NCBI RefSeq assembly: GCF_900101265.1
Contig: NZ_FMZS01000002.1
Location: 62,001-126,000 of the forward strand
Source: Massilia sp. PDC64
GTDB taxonomy: Bacteria > Pseudomonadota > Gammaproteobacteria > Burkholderiales > Burkholderiaceae_D
DNA: 64,000 nucleotides
Direction: 5' to 3'
The notes beneath the pieces were generated by a model. It did not search any database. It saw only the letters and a program-made list of their open reading frames with translations, and was not told where the DNA came from. The position numbers and the translations under genes were made by a program. Shown here piece after piece: positions 13,549-21,971 of this stretch (position 1 is its first letter; each line of letters begins with the position of its first letter).

Positions 13549-14544
13549 ATGAATCAAGTAGTCGCCAGCCCGGCCAAGAGCCTCAGCACGTTCCTGGACA
13601 AGTACAAAGGCCAGATCGCAAACGCGCTGCCCAAGCACATCAGCCCGGACCGCATGGTCCGCCTCACGATGACCGCGTTCAGCCAGAATCCGGCCCTGCA
13701 AAAGTGCGACCTGCACAGCATCTTCGGCTCGGTCGTCGTGGCCGCGCAGCTCGGTCTCGAGATCGGCGTCGGCGGCCAGGGTTACCTGGTGCCGTATGGC
13801 GGCAAGGCCACGTTCGTGCCGGGCTGGCAGGGCCTCGTCGACCTGGTCTCGCGCGCCGGCCGCGCCACGGTATGGACCGGCGCCGTGTACAACGGCGACG
13901 AGTTCGACTGGGCGCTGGGCGACCGCCCCTTCATCAAGCACCGGCCGGGCGCTGGCGGCGACAGCTGGAAGGACATCTCGCATGTGTACGCCGTCGGCCG
14001 CGTGAACGGCAGCGAATATCCGGTGATCGAGGTGTGGACGATGGACCGAGTCGTGAAGCACCTGAACAAGTTTAACAAGGTCGGCGGCCGCCACTACGCG
14101 CTGGAGAAGAACGGCCAGAACATGGAGATGTACGCCCGTAAGGTCGTGCTGCTCCAGGTGCTCAAGTACATGCCGAAGTCGATCGAGGTGCAGCGCGCTG
14201 TCGACGTCGCGAACGCGGTGGACGCCGGCAAGCCGTTCACGATCGACAGCGACATGGTCGTGGTCGACGAGCGCGTGGACGAGCAAAGCACGGTCGACCA
14301 GGACACGGGCGAGGTCGTCAATGCGGCCGGTGCGACTACCAGCACGGCGCACGCAGCGCCGGCGCGCGGCGATCTGCCGATGTGCACGCCCGAGAAGTTC
14401 GAGCAGAACAAGAAGGCCTGGCGCGAGCAGATCGTCTCCAAGAAAAAAACCGTTCCCGAGCTGGTCGCAATGATCGAGACCCGCCAACTGCTCACCGAAG
14501 AGCAGAAGCTGACGATCGACGCTTGGGCCCACGAAAACGACTGA
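13549..14544 (+). CDS. recT: RecT-family single-strand annealing protein
   Basis: The 331-residue protein contains the RecT core: NPALQKCDLHSIFGSVVVAAQLGLEIG, GQGYLVPYGGKATFVPGWQG and the following strand-helix pattern up to about residue 220 (MEMYARKVVLLQVLKYMPKS). An acidic linker and a small C-terminal helical part follow. RecT anneals complementary single strands and works with a 5'-3' exonuclease, here the YqaJ-type gene downstream. A good AGAGGAA site precedes the ATG. It probably serves phage recombination and concatemer formation. Confidence 0.93.
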   Translation: MNQVVASPAKSLSTFLDKYKGQIANALPKHISPDRMVRLTMTAFSQNPALQKCDLHSIFGSVVVAAQLGLEIGVGGQGYLVPYGGKATFVPGWQGLVDLVSRAGRATVWTGAVYNGDEFDWALGDRPFIKHRPGAGGDSWKDISHVYAVGRVNGSEYPVIEVWTMDRVVKHLNKFNKVGGRHYALEKNGQNMEMYARKVVLLQVLKYMPKSIEVQRAVDVANAVDAGKPFTIDSDMVVVDERVDEQSTVDQDTGEVVNAAGATTSTAHAAPARGDLPMCTPEKFEQNKKAWREQIVSKKKTVPELVAMIETRQLLTEEQKLTIDAWAHEND

Positions 14545-14554
14545 CCCGGTGGCA

Positions 14555-14572
14555 TTCCCGCGCATGCGGGAA
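14555..14572. repeat. REP-like short palindrome between recT and the exonuclease gene
   Basis: TTCCCGC and GCGGGAA flank a 4-base loop. The same stem occurs at 32556-32573 in the host region, so this may be a host REP-type element picked up by the phage. Confidence 0.5.
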
Positions 14573-14602
14573 CCCACCTTCAACTCCACCAAGGAAACCG
14601 AC

Positions 14603-16222
14603 ATGCAGATCCACAATCTCGTCCAGGGCTCGCCGGAATGGCAGGCCTTCCGCCTGGAACATTTCGGCGCCAGTGAGGCCGCCGCGATGCTGGGAATCTC
14701 GTCGCGCGTGAAGCGCACCGAGCTGCTGCACATGAAGCACACGGGCACGCCGCAGGAATTCAGCGCCTGGGTGCAGGAGAACATCCTGGACCACGGCCAC
14801 TACGTCGAAGCGCTGGCGCGCCCGCTCGTCGAAGACATAATCGGTACCGAGCTGTACCCGGTGACCTGCTCCGATGGCCTGCTGTCCGCCTCGTGCGACG
14901 GCCTTACGATGGCCGAAGACGTCGCCTTCGAGCATAAGCAGTGGAATCAGGCGCTGGCTGACGCGATCACCGCGGGCCAGCTGCCGGACGAGTACATGCC
15001 GCAACCGCAGCAAATCATGATGGTGACCGGCTGCAGCAAGGTCGTGTTCGTGTGCTCCGACGGCACGCTGGACAACTTCGTGCACATCGACGTGCTGCCG
15101 GATCCGGCCTGGCAGGAGCGCATCCGCGCCGGCTGGGCTCAGTTCGCCGCCGACCTGGCCGCGTACGAGCCGCGCCAGTATGCGCCTAAGCCGGAAGCCG
15201 AGCCGATCATGTCGCTGCCGGCGCTCGCAATCCAGATCCGCGGCGAGGTGGCCGCCAGCAACCTGCCGGCGTTCCAGGCCCGGGCCGAACGCTTCATCGC
15301 CAGCATCAAAACTGACCTGGTCACGGATCAGGACTTCGCGGACGCCGAAGCGACGGTCAAGTTCTGCGAGAAGGCCGAGGGCGACCTGGAGCAGACGAAG
15401 CGCGCCGTGCTCGAGCAGACCGTCGACATCGCCGAGGTCATGCGCGCGATCGATCATGTCCGCGAGCAGCTGCGCGCCAAGCGCCTGGTGCTGGAACGGA
15501 CCGTCAAGGACAAGAAGGAGCTGATCAAGGCCGGCATCCTGGCCAACGCGAAGCAAGCATTTGCCGATCACGTCGCGAAGCTGGAAAAGGAAATCGAACC
15601 CCTGCGCCTCGTATACCAGGCGCGCGACTTCGCCGGCGCCATGAAGAACAAACGCACGCTGGCGACGCTGCAGGATGCCGTCGACACGGAGCTCGCCAAC
15701 GGCAAAATCGCCATCGACGCGGTCGCGCAGGCCGTACGCGGCCGCCTGACCTGGTACCGCGAGCATGCGGCGGATCACGAGTTCCTGTTCGCAGACCTCC
15801 AGACGATCATCCAGAAGCCGGACGAGGATTTCCAACTGGCCGTGCGCACGCGCATCGATACCCACAAGCGCGCCGAAGCGGAAAAGGCGGAAAAGGCACG
15901 CGAGGACGCGCAGGCCGATGCCGCGCCGGCGGCCGCATTTGCGGCGGAGCCTGCGCCGGCACCGGCGCCCGCCGCGCAGGTGACGCGCATCGTGGCCGCG
16001 CGCCCGGCCGTCACCACCAGCACGCCGCCGAGTTTGCGCCTCGGCCAGATAAGCGAGCGCCTCGGCTTCCCGCTGACCGGTGAATTCCTCGGCAAGCTCG
16101 GCTTCGCGCCGGCCGCCACCGACAAGTCCGCCCGGCTGTACCACGAGCGCGATTTCCCTGTGATGTGCGCCGCCCTGATCGACCACATCAATGCTGTTGC
16201 CCAGGCTCAGCAGGCCGCCTAA
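14603..16222 (+). CDS. YqaJ-family phage recombination exonuclease with long C-terminal extension
   Basis: This 539-residue protein has a YqaJ/lambda-exo-type nuclease in the first 200 residues: GSPEWQAFRLEHFGASEAAAMLG, then CDGLT and the metal-binding FEHKQW (E-x-K). Exonucleases of this type chew 5' ends to give single strands to RecT. Residues about 210-400 form coiled coils, and an Ala/Pro linker and a small C-terminal module (about residues 480-535) follow, so the protein is about twice the usual length. An AAGGAAA site supports the ATG at 14603 and not the in-frame ATG at 14549. Confidence 0.85.
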   Translation: MQIHNLVQGSPEWQAFRLEHFGASEAAAMLGISSRVKRTELLHMKHTGTPQEFSAWVQENILDHGHYVEALARPLVEDIIGTELYPVTCSDGLLSASCDGLTMAEDVAFEHKQWNQALADAITAGQLPDEYMPQPQQIMMVTGCSKVVFVCSDGTLDNFVHIDVLPDPAWQERIRAGWAQFAADLAAYEPRQYAPKPEAEPIMSLPALAIQIRGEVAASNLPAFQARAERFIASIKTDLVTDQDFADAEATVKFCEKAEGDLEQTKRAVLEQTVDIAEVMRAIDHVREQLRAKRLVLERTVKDKKELIKAGILANAKQAFADHVAKLEKEIEPLRLVYQARDFAGAMKNKRTLATLQDAVDTELANGKIAIDAVAQAVRGRLTWYREHAADHEFLFADLQTIIQKPDEDFQLAVRTRIDTHKRAEAEKAEKAREDAQADAAPAAAFAAEPAPAPAPAAQVTRIVAARPAVTTSTPPSLRLGQISERLGFPLTGEFLGKLGFAPAATDKSARLYHERDFPVMCAALIDHINAVAQAQQAA

Positions 16223-16242
16223 CCCAACCACGAAAGCGAACC

Positions 16243-16884
16243 ATGAAAAAGATTCTGTTCTACGACACCGAAACCACCGGCCTGCCGCTCTGGAGCCAGC
16301 CCAGCGAACACCCTGACCAGCCGCGCGTCGTGCAGCTGGCGGCGCTACTGTGCGACGAGGAGACTGGCGAAGACCTTCAGGAGATGAACATGATCATCCT
16401 GCCTGAAGGCTGGACGGTTCCCGACGACGTCGCGGCCGTGCATGGCATCACGACCGAGCGCGCGATGGACGAGGGTATCGCCGCTGGCCATGTGCTCGAG
16501 CACTTCATCGACCTGTGGACGGAAGCGGACTTGCGCGGCGGCCACAACGAATCTTTCGACATGCGCATGCTTCGCATCGAAATCATGCGCAGCCCGGTCT
16601 ACAGCATGCAGTCGATCGGAGACCCGGCCGTGCCGTTCGCAGACTACTGGAAGGCGGCGCCGGCCTACTGCACGCAGTCCAACAGCACGAAGATCGTCAA
16701 CCTGCCGCCGACACCGAAGATGGTGGCCGCAGGCCGCCGCAGCCCTAAGTCGCCGAACCTCGGCGAGGCGTACGAGTTCTTCACCGGCCAGAAGCTGGAC
16801 GGTGCCCACGACGCGATGGTCGACGTGCGCGGCGCGAAGGCCGTGTATTACGGTATCAAAAACCACTTGAAGCAGGCTGCGTGA
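16243..16884 (+). CDS. DnaQ-like 3'-5' exonuclease (DEDDh)
   Basis: Motif Exo I is FYDTETTGLP (Asp8, Glu10), Exo II is GGHNESFDMRML, and Exo III is GAHDAMVDV, with His about five residues before the last Asp. This is the DEDDh arrangement of proofreading-type exonucleases. At 213 residues it is a single domain. Placed after RecT and the YqaJ nuclease it probably trims 3' ends during phage recombination or repair. Confidence 0.85.
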   Translation: MKKILFYDTETTGLPLWSQPSEHPDQPRVVQLAALLCDEETGEDLQEMNMIILPEGWTVPDDVAAVHGITTERAMDEGIAAGHVLEHFIDLWTEADLRGGHNESFDMRMLRIEIMRSPVYSMQSIGDPAVPFADYWKAAPAYCTQSNSTKIVNLPPTPKMVAAGRRSPKSPNLGEAYEFFTGQKLDGAHDAMVDVRGAKAVYYGIKNHLKQAA

Positions 16885-16885
16885 C

Positions 16886-17119
16886 ATGGCCAGCCAGTCG
16901 CGCTGCCGCTGGACCGCGATGCGCTGCCGTGAGGCGGCGTTCCAGCGGTTCCTCGGCGTCGACAGCGACGAGGCGGCCGCCGCACGCGTGCGCGAGCTGT
17001 GCGAAATCGGCTCGCGCGCCGAGCTCGACCGCGACGCCGACGCGCACGCGCGCTGGGACGAGCGGATCCGCCGCGCGTACCTCAACTATCAAAAGCAGCA
17101 CCCCACCAACCACCAATAG
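16886..17119 (+). CDS. hypothetical phage protein (77 aa)
   Basis: It begins 1 bp after the exonuclease stop. The protein is Arg/Ala/Asp-rich and helical (CREAAFQRFLGVDSDEAAAARVRELCEIG...). No motif is recognised. It is likely co-translated with the nuclease. Confidence 0.5.
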   Translation: MASQSRCRWTAMRCREAAFQRFLGVDSDEAAAARVRELCEIGSRAELDRDADAHARWDERIRRAYLNYQKQHPTNHQ

Positions 17120-17137
17120 GACCAGGAGATGTAACCC

Positions 17138-17665
17138 ATGTTCGAACTGAAACAGATCGTCAAACTCGCCAACGTCAACCCGCGCGCGGAGCTGCACGGC
17201 GAAGACCCGAAACCGGCCTTCGACCTGAAGATCGAGGCCACGTGCCCGAGCAGCGTGCTGATCCACTTCCATTCGGAGCTGCGCCAGCACCTTTTCAAGA
17301 AGGACGAGAACCCCGACCTGGTCGACCAGGTGCAGGAAGGCGACGGCCTGACCGTGCTGCGCTACCCGAAGATGGGCGCCATCAAATGGGACTGGGAAGG
17401 CGCCGGCTACACCGCGACCATCGACTACGGCCTCGGCGGAGACAGCAACATCGTGCTGCACGACGTGAAGGTCGACCACTTCACCATCGAGGCTATGAAC
17501 GGCGGCTCCGTCTCGCTGTGCTTCCGCATCATCGCGCACCCGGACCCGGAAGACGTCGGCAAGCTGTGCGAGTTTATCCAGCGCGACATCGACTTGGTGC
17601 TGACGCCGCCCGAAGCGAAGACCGCGGACGACCTGTTCCCGCCCAGCATGGCGAAGGCGGCCTGA
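17138..17665 (+). CDS. conserved phage protein of the recT operon (175 aa)
   Basis: The protein is mostly beta-strand (FELKQIVKLANVNPRAELHGED, then AFDLKIEATCPSSVLIHFHSEL) with a defined core up to about residue 145 and an acidic end. Similar proteins follow recT/exonuclease genes in many proteobacterial phages, but no activity is established. A single-strand-binding or nuclease-modulating role is a guess from context. Confidence 0.65.
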   Translation: MFELKQIVKLANVNPRAELHGEDPKPAFDLKIEATCPSSVLIHFHSELRQHLFKKDENPDLVDQVQEGDGLTVLRYPKMGAIKWDWEGAGYTATIDYGLGGDSNIVLHDVKVDHFTIEAMNGGSVSLCFRIIAHPDPEDVGKLCEFIQRDIDLVLTPPEAKTADDLFPPSMAKAA

Positions 17666-17666
17666 C

Positions 17667-18545
17667 GTGAGCGCCGCACTGAGAATCATGCCGATCGAGC
17701 AGTGCGGCGCCGTGGGCAAATGCATGGCGTCACCGCAAAGCTACGAGTCGTACATGAGCAGCTACAGCTACCGGAAGCCCTCAGCTGATCGCGTTGCAGC
17801 GCATGCGTTGGCCGAACTGGAACGGGCGCGCGCGGCTGACGTAGCAACGCACGAACGGAACATGCCGGCGCTGGCCAACAATCAGGCGGTGCGTGAATAC
17901 GTCGAGAAGGTCATGGACGACGTCGGTATGCCGCGCAGCTTCACGCAGCGCGATACCAACTCCCGTGCGCGGCGTCCGAAAACCTTCTCGTCGCCGGCGG
18001 GGTTCCTGACCGACCTGGTGCGCGAGTGCAAGACGGATGACGGCTTTGCCGCCGCTACTCGATCCTACGAGGAACTATCGAAGCGCTACCGCGAATACGA
18101 GGCAGCCGCGAAACAGCAGGCCGAGCGGGACAAGGCAGCTGCCGAGCGCGCGGAGGGCGAGAGGATCGCCAAGCGCCGGGCCGACCTGGAGCTGGTCACG
18201 ATCATCCAGCGCTACGGTCTGCCTATCGAGTCCGAATGGCGCGATGTGCTGGAGGCCTTGCGCGGCCGCGATCAGCGGCTCGACCTTGCCGTGGCGATGG
18301 AAGATGTTCGCAGCGACTGGAACGAGGGATGCGGCGCCGTGGAATACGCGCTGAGCCGGTTCACGATTCGCGATAACGAGGACAAAGACATCGCCAACGA
18401 CATCCTGGGTTGCACGCGCGACTTCGAAGACGGTCGGGTTTTCCGTGATACGACCTGGTCGTACAGCGCCCTGTATGCATCCGTCGCCGACAGGCAGCTC
18501 GCGGCAGACGTACAGACCGCACGAAGCCACGCGAGGAACGAATGA
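17667..18545 (+). CDS. hypothetical phage protein (292 aa, GTG start)
   Basis: The GTG start lies directly after the upstream stop. The protein is helical and charged; a coiled coil (about residues 130-175: YEELSKRYREYEAAAKQQAE, then RDKAAAERAEGERIAKRRAD) separates two less ordered parts. The C-terminal segment contains two Cys (GCGAVEY, LGCTRD). It is not a family I recognise. Confidence 0.5.
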   Translation: MSAALRIMPIEQCGAVGKCMASPQSYESYMSSYSYRKPSADRVAAHALAELERARAADVATHERNMPALANNQAVREYVEKVMDDVGMPRSFTQRDTNSRARRPKTFSSPAGFLTDLVRECKTDDGFAAATRSYEELSKRYREYEAAAKQQAERDKAAAERAEGERIAKRRADLELVTIIQRYGLPIESEWRDVLEALRGRDQRLDLAVAMEDVRSDWNEGCGAVEYALSRFTIRDNEDKDIANDILGCTRDFEDGRVFRDTTWSYSALYASVADRQLAADVQTARSHARNE

Positions 18546-18751
18546 CGTGCGCCCACTTCACCCACGCCGGCGAGGACCGTTGCGCCGCGGACGTCAACTA
18601 CATGGCCCTGGCCGGCGGCGGCGCCTTCCGCATGATGTTGCGCCTGCCGTGCATCCCGCTGTCGAACCGGCGCGGCGAAGAGGTGCGCATGTGCGCGAAA
18701 TACCAGCCGGGCGCCGTCCCGGCTATCGAGAAGGAAGGGGAACTGTCATGA
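18542..18751 (+). CDS. small Cys-containing phage protein (69 aa)
   Basis: ATGA-type overlaps link it to both neighbours. Four Cys and two His (TCAHFTHAGEDRC, PCIPL, MCAKYQPG) could bind metal. The C-terminus AVPAIEKEGEL recalls the small DUF3560/CxxC proteins common in phage early operons, but this is not firm. Confidence 0.5.
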   Translation: MTCAHFTHAGEDRCAADVNYMALAGGGAFRMMLRLPCIPLSNRRGEEVRMCAKYQPGAVPAIEKEGELS

Positions 18752-19149
18752 GCCGTACCGTGGGCCTGCGCCGTGCAGGCACGAACATGTCGAACGCCGA
18801 GAAGCTGCGCCGGCGCGACGAGGCATGCATCCGGATCCGCGAGCTGCTGGCCGAACAGCAGATGTCGGTGGGCGCAATCGCTGCTGAACTGGGCCTGAAC
18901 ACCGGGACCGTCTACGGCTACCTGTGCTTCATGGCCGAGCTGGGCGAGGTGCGCCGCGCCGGCAACCCGGGCGTGCGCCGTCCGCTGTGGGAGCTGGGCG
19001 TCGAGGACGCGGCGAAGCTCGAGGCGCACGCTATGCGGCAGCCGGGCGCCGTCATCGTGCCAGCCGTGCAGGTGGGCATGTGGCGCGATCCGCTGGACGT
19101 CGCGCTGTTCGGGCCGGCAAAACAAAATGAGAGAGGAATTGCAGCGTGA
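18748..19149 (+). CDS. winged helix-turn-helix DNA-binding protein (133 aa)
   Basis: Residues 25-85 form a winged HTH: RIRELLAEQQMSVGAIAAELGLNTGTVYGYL, then a wing with ELGEVRRAGNPGVRRPLWEL. It is probably a phage transcription factor or DNA-binding accessory protein. The ATG overlaps the upstream stop (ATGA) and the stop overlaps the next GTG. Confidence 0.65.
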   Translation: MSRTVGLRRAGTNMSNAEKLRRRDEACIRIRELLAEQQMSVGAIAAELGLNTGTVYGYLCFMAELGEVRRAGNPGVRRPLWELGVEDAAKLEAHAMRQPGAVIVPAVQVGMWRDPLDVALFGPAKQNERGIAA

Positions 19150-20168
19150 GCGAGAACAGCAAAATCGAATGGACCGACCACACGTTCAACCCGTGGATCG
19201 GCTGCACCAAGGTGAGCCCGGGCTGCGACCACTGCTACGCCGAGCGCGACATGGCCGCCCGCCTGAAGGTCGTGCAGTGGGGCCCGCACGGCGCGCGCGT
19301 GCGCACGAAGCCGGCGAACTGGGCGAAGCCGGTGGCGTGGAACCGGCGGCACGATGAGTTCTTCGCGCAGCACGGCCGGCGGCAGCGCGTGTTCTGCGCC
19401 AGCCTGGCCGACGTGTTCGACAATCAGGTTGACGGCCAGTGGCGTGCTGACTTGTTCGCACTGATCGAGGCCACACCGAATCTCGACTGGTTGTTGCTGA
19501 CGAAGCGCATCGGGAACGTGGCGCGCATGGTGCCCGAGGCCTGCGACATGATTGATTACGGCGAGGGTTGGCAGTCGATGTGGGGGCAGGGAGTATGGCC
19601 AGAAAACGTCTGGCTCGGCGCCAGCATCGTTAATCAGGAGGAGGCCGACCGCGACATCCCGAAGCTGCTGGAGGTGCCGGCGCGCGTGCGCTTCCTGTCG
19701 ATGGAGCCGCTCCTCGGACCGGTCGACCTGACCACCGCAGCGTGTAAGCCGTGCCCGACCTCTGGCGGCAATCTGTCGATGGACCCTACCACCGGCGCCT
19801 ACGAGTGCTGCTCGCGCTGCGACTTCACCGGCATCGGTGACGAATGGGGCATCGACTGGGTGATCGTCGGCGGCGAGAGCGGCCCGAGCGCAAGGCCGAT
19901 GCACCCCGAGTGGGCGCGCAGTCTGCGCGACCAGTGCGCGGCTGCAGGCGTGCCGTTTCTCTTCAAGCAGTGGGGCGAATGGCTGCCGGCTGTCGACGGC
20001 CGCAGCGTGCTGGGCAAGACGCTCATCCTGGAAGGGGCCGCGCGGCTACCGGACAAGCCGCACTGGCACGGCTTCGAAGGTGGCCAGCAGACCGCGCGCG
20101 TCGGCAAGAAAGCCGCCGGCCGCAAGCTGGACGGCGTGCAGCACGACGGATACCCGGTGGGGCAGTGA
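19146..20168 (+). CDS. phage Gp37/Gp68 family (DUF5131) protein
   Basis: The N-terminus has the family signature EWTDHTFNPWIGCTKVSPGC followed by DHCYAE, a cysteine cluster (C-x6-C-x2-C) like a radical-SAM or metal-binding motif. Further hallmarks are FCASLADVFD, WLLLTKR, FLSMEPLLG, WVIVGGESG and FLFKQWGEW. The 340-residue length fits. Two extra CxxC pairs lie in an insert (about residues 195-225: CKPCP, CCSRC). The family is widespread in phages; its reaction is not established, though a radical-SAM-like fold is likely. It starts at GTG. Confidence 0.88.
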   Translation: MSENSKIEWTDHTFNPWIGCTKVSPGCDHCYAERDMAARLKVVQWGPHGARVRTKPANWAKPVAWNRRHDEFFAQHGRRQRVFCASLADVFDNQVDGQWRADLFALIEATPNLDWLLLTKRIGNVARMVPEACDMIDYGEGWQSMWGQGVWPENVWLGASIVNQEEADRDIPKLLEVPARVRFLSMEPLLGPVDLTTAACKPCPTSGGNLSMDPTTGAYECCSRCDFTGIGDEWGIDWVIVGGESGPSARPMHPEWARSLRDQCAAAGVPFLFKQWGEWLPAVDGRSVLGKTLILEGAARLPDKPHWHGFEGGQQTARVGKKAAGRKLDGVQHDGYPVGQ

Positions 20169-20172
20169 TGTC

Positions 20173-20511
20173 TTATTCGAGCCAAGGCATCTTGTACGGG
20201 GACACAACGAACGTGCTGCCGTTGTTGTCCTGCTTAAATGCGAAGCCGTATTTAAAACCGCTTTCGTGGGGTACCCAAAATACGACAGGACCTTGGCGGA
20301 AGTCGCCCTCCCAGCCTTCTCCTTGGGCGAGGTCCTTCGCAGCCGCCCAGCGGGCCAGAAAGTCATCAACGTCGATCTCGAGTTGTGCGAGAGCCCGTGG
20401 TCCGTCGAGAGCAGCTCGAGCCTTCAGCGCGCCGAGCTCGGATGCTGTTTCCTCGACGGTCTTCAGGTTTTCCCAACCGAAGTCGATCGGCGCGATGTGA
20501 TAGGTATGCAT
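20173..20511 (-). CDS. moron-like gene on the opposite strand (112 aa, unknown)
   Basis: This gene faces against the rightward operon and has its own predicted promoter (20546-20573) and a GGGGA ribosome site. Local base composition is lower in GC. The protein (YHIAPIDFGWENLKTVEETA, then VVFWVPHESGFKYGFAFKQDNNGSTFVVSPY) has a helical N-terminus and a beta-rich C-terminal half. I know no family. The independent unit suggests expression in the lysogen; a role in host fitness or phage exclusion is possible but unproven. Confidence 0.6.
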   Translation of the reverse strand: MHTYHIAPIDFGWENLKTVEETASELGALKARAALDGPRALAQLEIDVDDFLARWAAAKDLAQGEGWEGDFRQGPVVFWVPHESGFKYGFAFKQDNNGSTFVVSPYKMPWLE

Positions 20512-20545
20512 GGACAGTCCCCTTCATTTAGTTGTTCGAAAGAAA

Positions 20546-20573
20546 ATAGTAGCACAAGGGCGAAAGGACCCAA
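20546..20573 (-). promoter_or_regulatory. promoter of the moron-like gene
   Basis: On the minus strand TTGGGT (20573-20568), a 16-bp spacer and TACTAT (20551-20546) with an extended TG motif upstream of the -10 precede the gene starting at 20511. Confidence 0.5.
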
Positions 20574-20574
20574 G

Positions 20575-20991
20575 ATGAACGAAAACACCGACATCCTGCA
20601 CGAGGCCCGGCGCCTGCGCCTTTTGGCCGCTGTGCTCGAGCTGCAGCACTACACCAGCACGGAATCGAACATCGTGCCCATTCCGGGCGGCGACCGCGTG
20701 ATCGCGATCGGGACGCCGGCGCAGGTGCGCGCGTTGCTGGCGGACGAGCGTTGCCCGCATTGCGACGGCACAGGTGACGTGCATCGCCCGGACGGGACAT
20801 GGGCGGGGACCTGCACGTGCCCAGCCGGCGCGGCCCGTCCGGCAATCGACGCAGCCGCGATCTGCGACGGCGTGGCGGCCAAGAGCAAGAACTCGCTGTT
20901 CCGGTCCGGGGCGAAGATCTGCGCCGGCGAGATCCGTGCGGCGCAGGCGGGCGCCGACCAGGTCGACAGCGAAGGCAGCCACCATGATTGA
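20575..20991 (+). CDS. small phage protein with a Cys cluster (138 aa)
   Basis: AAAGGACC precedes the ATG. The N-terminal helix (EARRLRLLAAVLELQHYTSTE) is followed by RCPHCDGTGDVHRPDGTW and CTCPAG, a DnaJ-like zinc-knuckle half-site. The C-terminus is plain. The function is unknown. Confidence 0.5.
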   Translation: MNENTDILHEARRLRLLAAVLELQHYTSTESNIVPIPGGDRVIAIGTPAQVRALLADERCPHCDGTGDVHRPDGTWAGTCTCPAGAARPAIDAAAICDGVAAKSKNSLFRSGAKICAGEIRAAQAGADQVDSEGSHHD

Positions 20992-21424
20992 AGTCCACGA
21001 CCACAGCCGCGTGTCGCCCGAGGGGCGCGCGCTGGGCGAGCAGATGGCGCGCATGTACGACATCGCGGAGCGCCGCCTGGGCGACGAGGCCGACGAGGGC
21101 GAGCGCTGCAAGACGTGTGCGTTCCGGGCCGGTACCGTGCCGAATGGGTGCGCGCAGACGCAGCTGGACATCAGCAAGTGCGTCGCCGATGGGATTCCGT
21201 TTTACTGCCATCAGCGCAAGGGCGAGCTGTGCCACGGCTGGGTAATCACCCGCGTGGGCTTGGGCGACCTCGTGCCGCCGCTCGCCGGTACCGCGCACGA
21301 TTACCCGCTTTCGCCGCCAGACAGCCAGCGACACATCGTCGACGCGGCCGAGGCGAAGCGTGAGCGCCGCGCTGAGAAGATGCGCCGGCTGGCCGCCAAG
21401 GGCGCGATCGGGAGCGGATCGTGA
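20984..21424 (+). CDS. Cys-rich phage protein (146 aa)
   Basis: The central part contains RCKTCAFRAGTVPNGCAQTQ, then SKCVADGIPFYCHQ and CHGW, a Cys/His series suited to zinc or iron-sulphur binding. The C-terminus is a basic helix (AEAKRERRAEKMRRLAAKG). Similar proteins appear in many prophages without a known role. It overlaps the previous gene by 8 bp. Confidence 0.55.
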   Translation: MIEVHDHSRVSPEGRALGEQMARMYDIAERRLGDEADEGERCKTCAFRAGTVPNGCAQTQLDISKCVADGIPFYCHQRKGELCHGWVITRVGLGDLVPPLAGTAHDYPLSPPDSQRHIVDAAEAKRERRAEKMRRLAAKGAIGSGS

Positions 21425-21555
21425 ACCCCGCCGTCGCGATGTGGCTGTGGTGGCTGATGTGGACGACGGCCGCCGAGTGCACGCGGTGCGGGGGCCAGCA
21501 CGCGCTGAGCCGGTGCCCGTGGCCGGCGGCATACAAGGAAAGGAACGAAGGATGA
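21421..21555 (+). CDS. 44-aa peptide with a CCHC zinc-knuckle pattern
   Basis: A GTG start overlaps the upstream stop (GTGA) and the stop overlaps the next ATG. The N-terminus is tryptophan-rich (MWLWWLMW) and may enter the membrane; CTRCGGQHALSRC fits C-x2-C-x3-H-x4-C. The tight overlaps support it. Confidence 0.45.
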   Translation: MNPAVAMWLWWLMWTTAAECTRCGGQHALSRCPWPAAYKERNEG

Positions 21556-21731
21556 TCGAACGAGGAAAAGACCGCCGCCGCGGCGTGTCGTCGTACTTCA
21601 CCAGCCCGGTGAACGATCGGCGCCGGCCGCAGTTCGAACGGCGCGGGACGGTACCGGCCAAGCCGGCGCCGACCACGGCCCAGTGGATTTATGGAGAGCG
21701 CCGGGTGTTGCCCGATGCTGGACTGGAGTAA
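21552..21731 (+). CDS. small basic phage protein (59 aa)
   Basis: The ATG overlaps the preceding stop (ATGA). The protein is arginine-rich at the start (RGKDRRRGVSSYF, NDRRRPQFERRG) with a short ordered end (AQWIYGERRVLPD). It ends three bases before the next gene. The function is unknown. Confidence 0.45.
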   Translation: MIERGKDRRRGVSSYFTSPVNDRRRPQFERRGTVPAKPAPTTAQWIYGERRVLPDAGLE

Positions 21732-21734
21732 AGC

Positions 21735-21971
21735 ATGCCGACCAACTACCTGACCGCCGACGAGCTGGCCGAGCTGATCGGCTGCGCGCCCACCAGCTTT
21801 GCGTGCATGCGCCGCTACCTGGACCGCCACGGCTGGCCGTTCGAACCGAACCTTCGCGGCTTCCCTCGCGTGAGCCGCGCGTATCATGACGCCCGGCTGA
21901 GCGGCGCCGCCGCTCCGGGCCCGGCGCCAGTCGCCGACGCCGAACCTGACTTCAGTATGTTTTCGCAATGA
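21735..21971 (+). CDS. DUF4224-like excisionase-type protein
   Basis: The first 50 residues (NYLTADELAELIGCAPTSFACMRRYLDRHGWPFEPN) match the pattern of DUF4224 proteins, small winged-helix-like proteins almost always beside a phage integrase. By position it is probably the excisionase or directionality factor. Its stop overlaps the integrase start (ATGA). Confidence 0.65.
   Translation: MPTNYLTADELAELIGCAPTSFACMRRYLDRHGWPFEPNLRGFPRVSRAYHDARLSGAAAPGPAPVADAEPDFSMFSQ

Noticed and set aside
14492..16231. 579-aa open frame antisense to the exonuclease gene
   Set aside because: Shadow frame; the plus strand encodes a recognisable nuclease with proper motifs.
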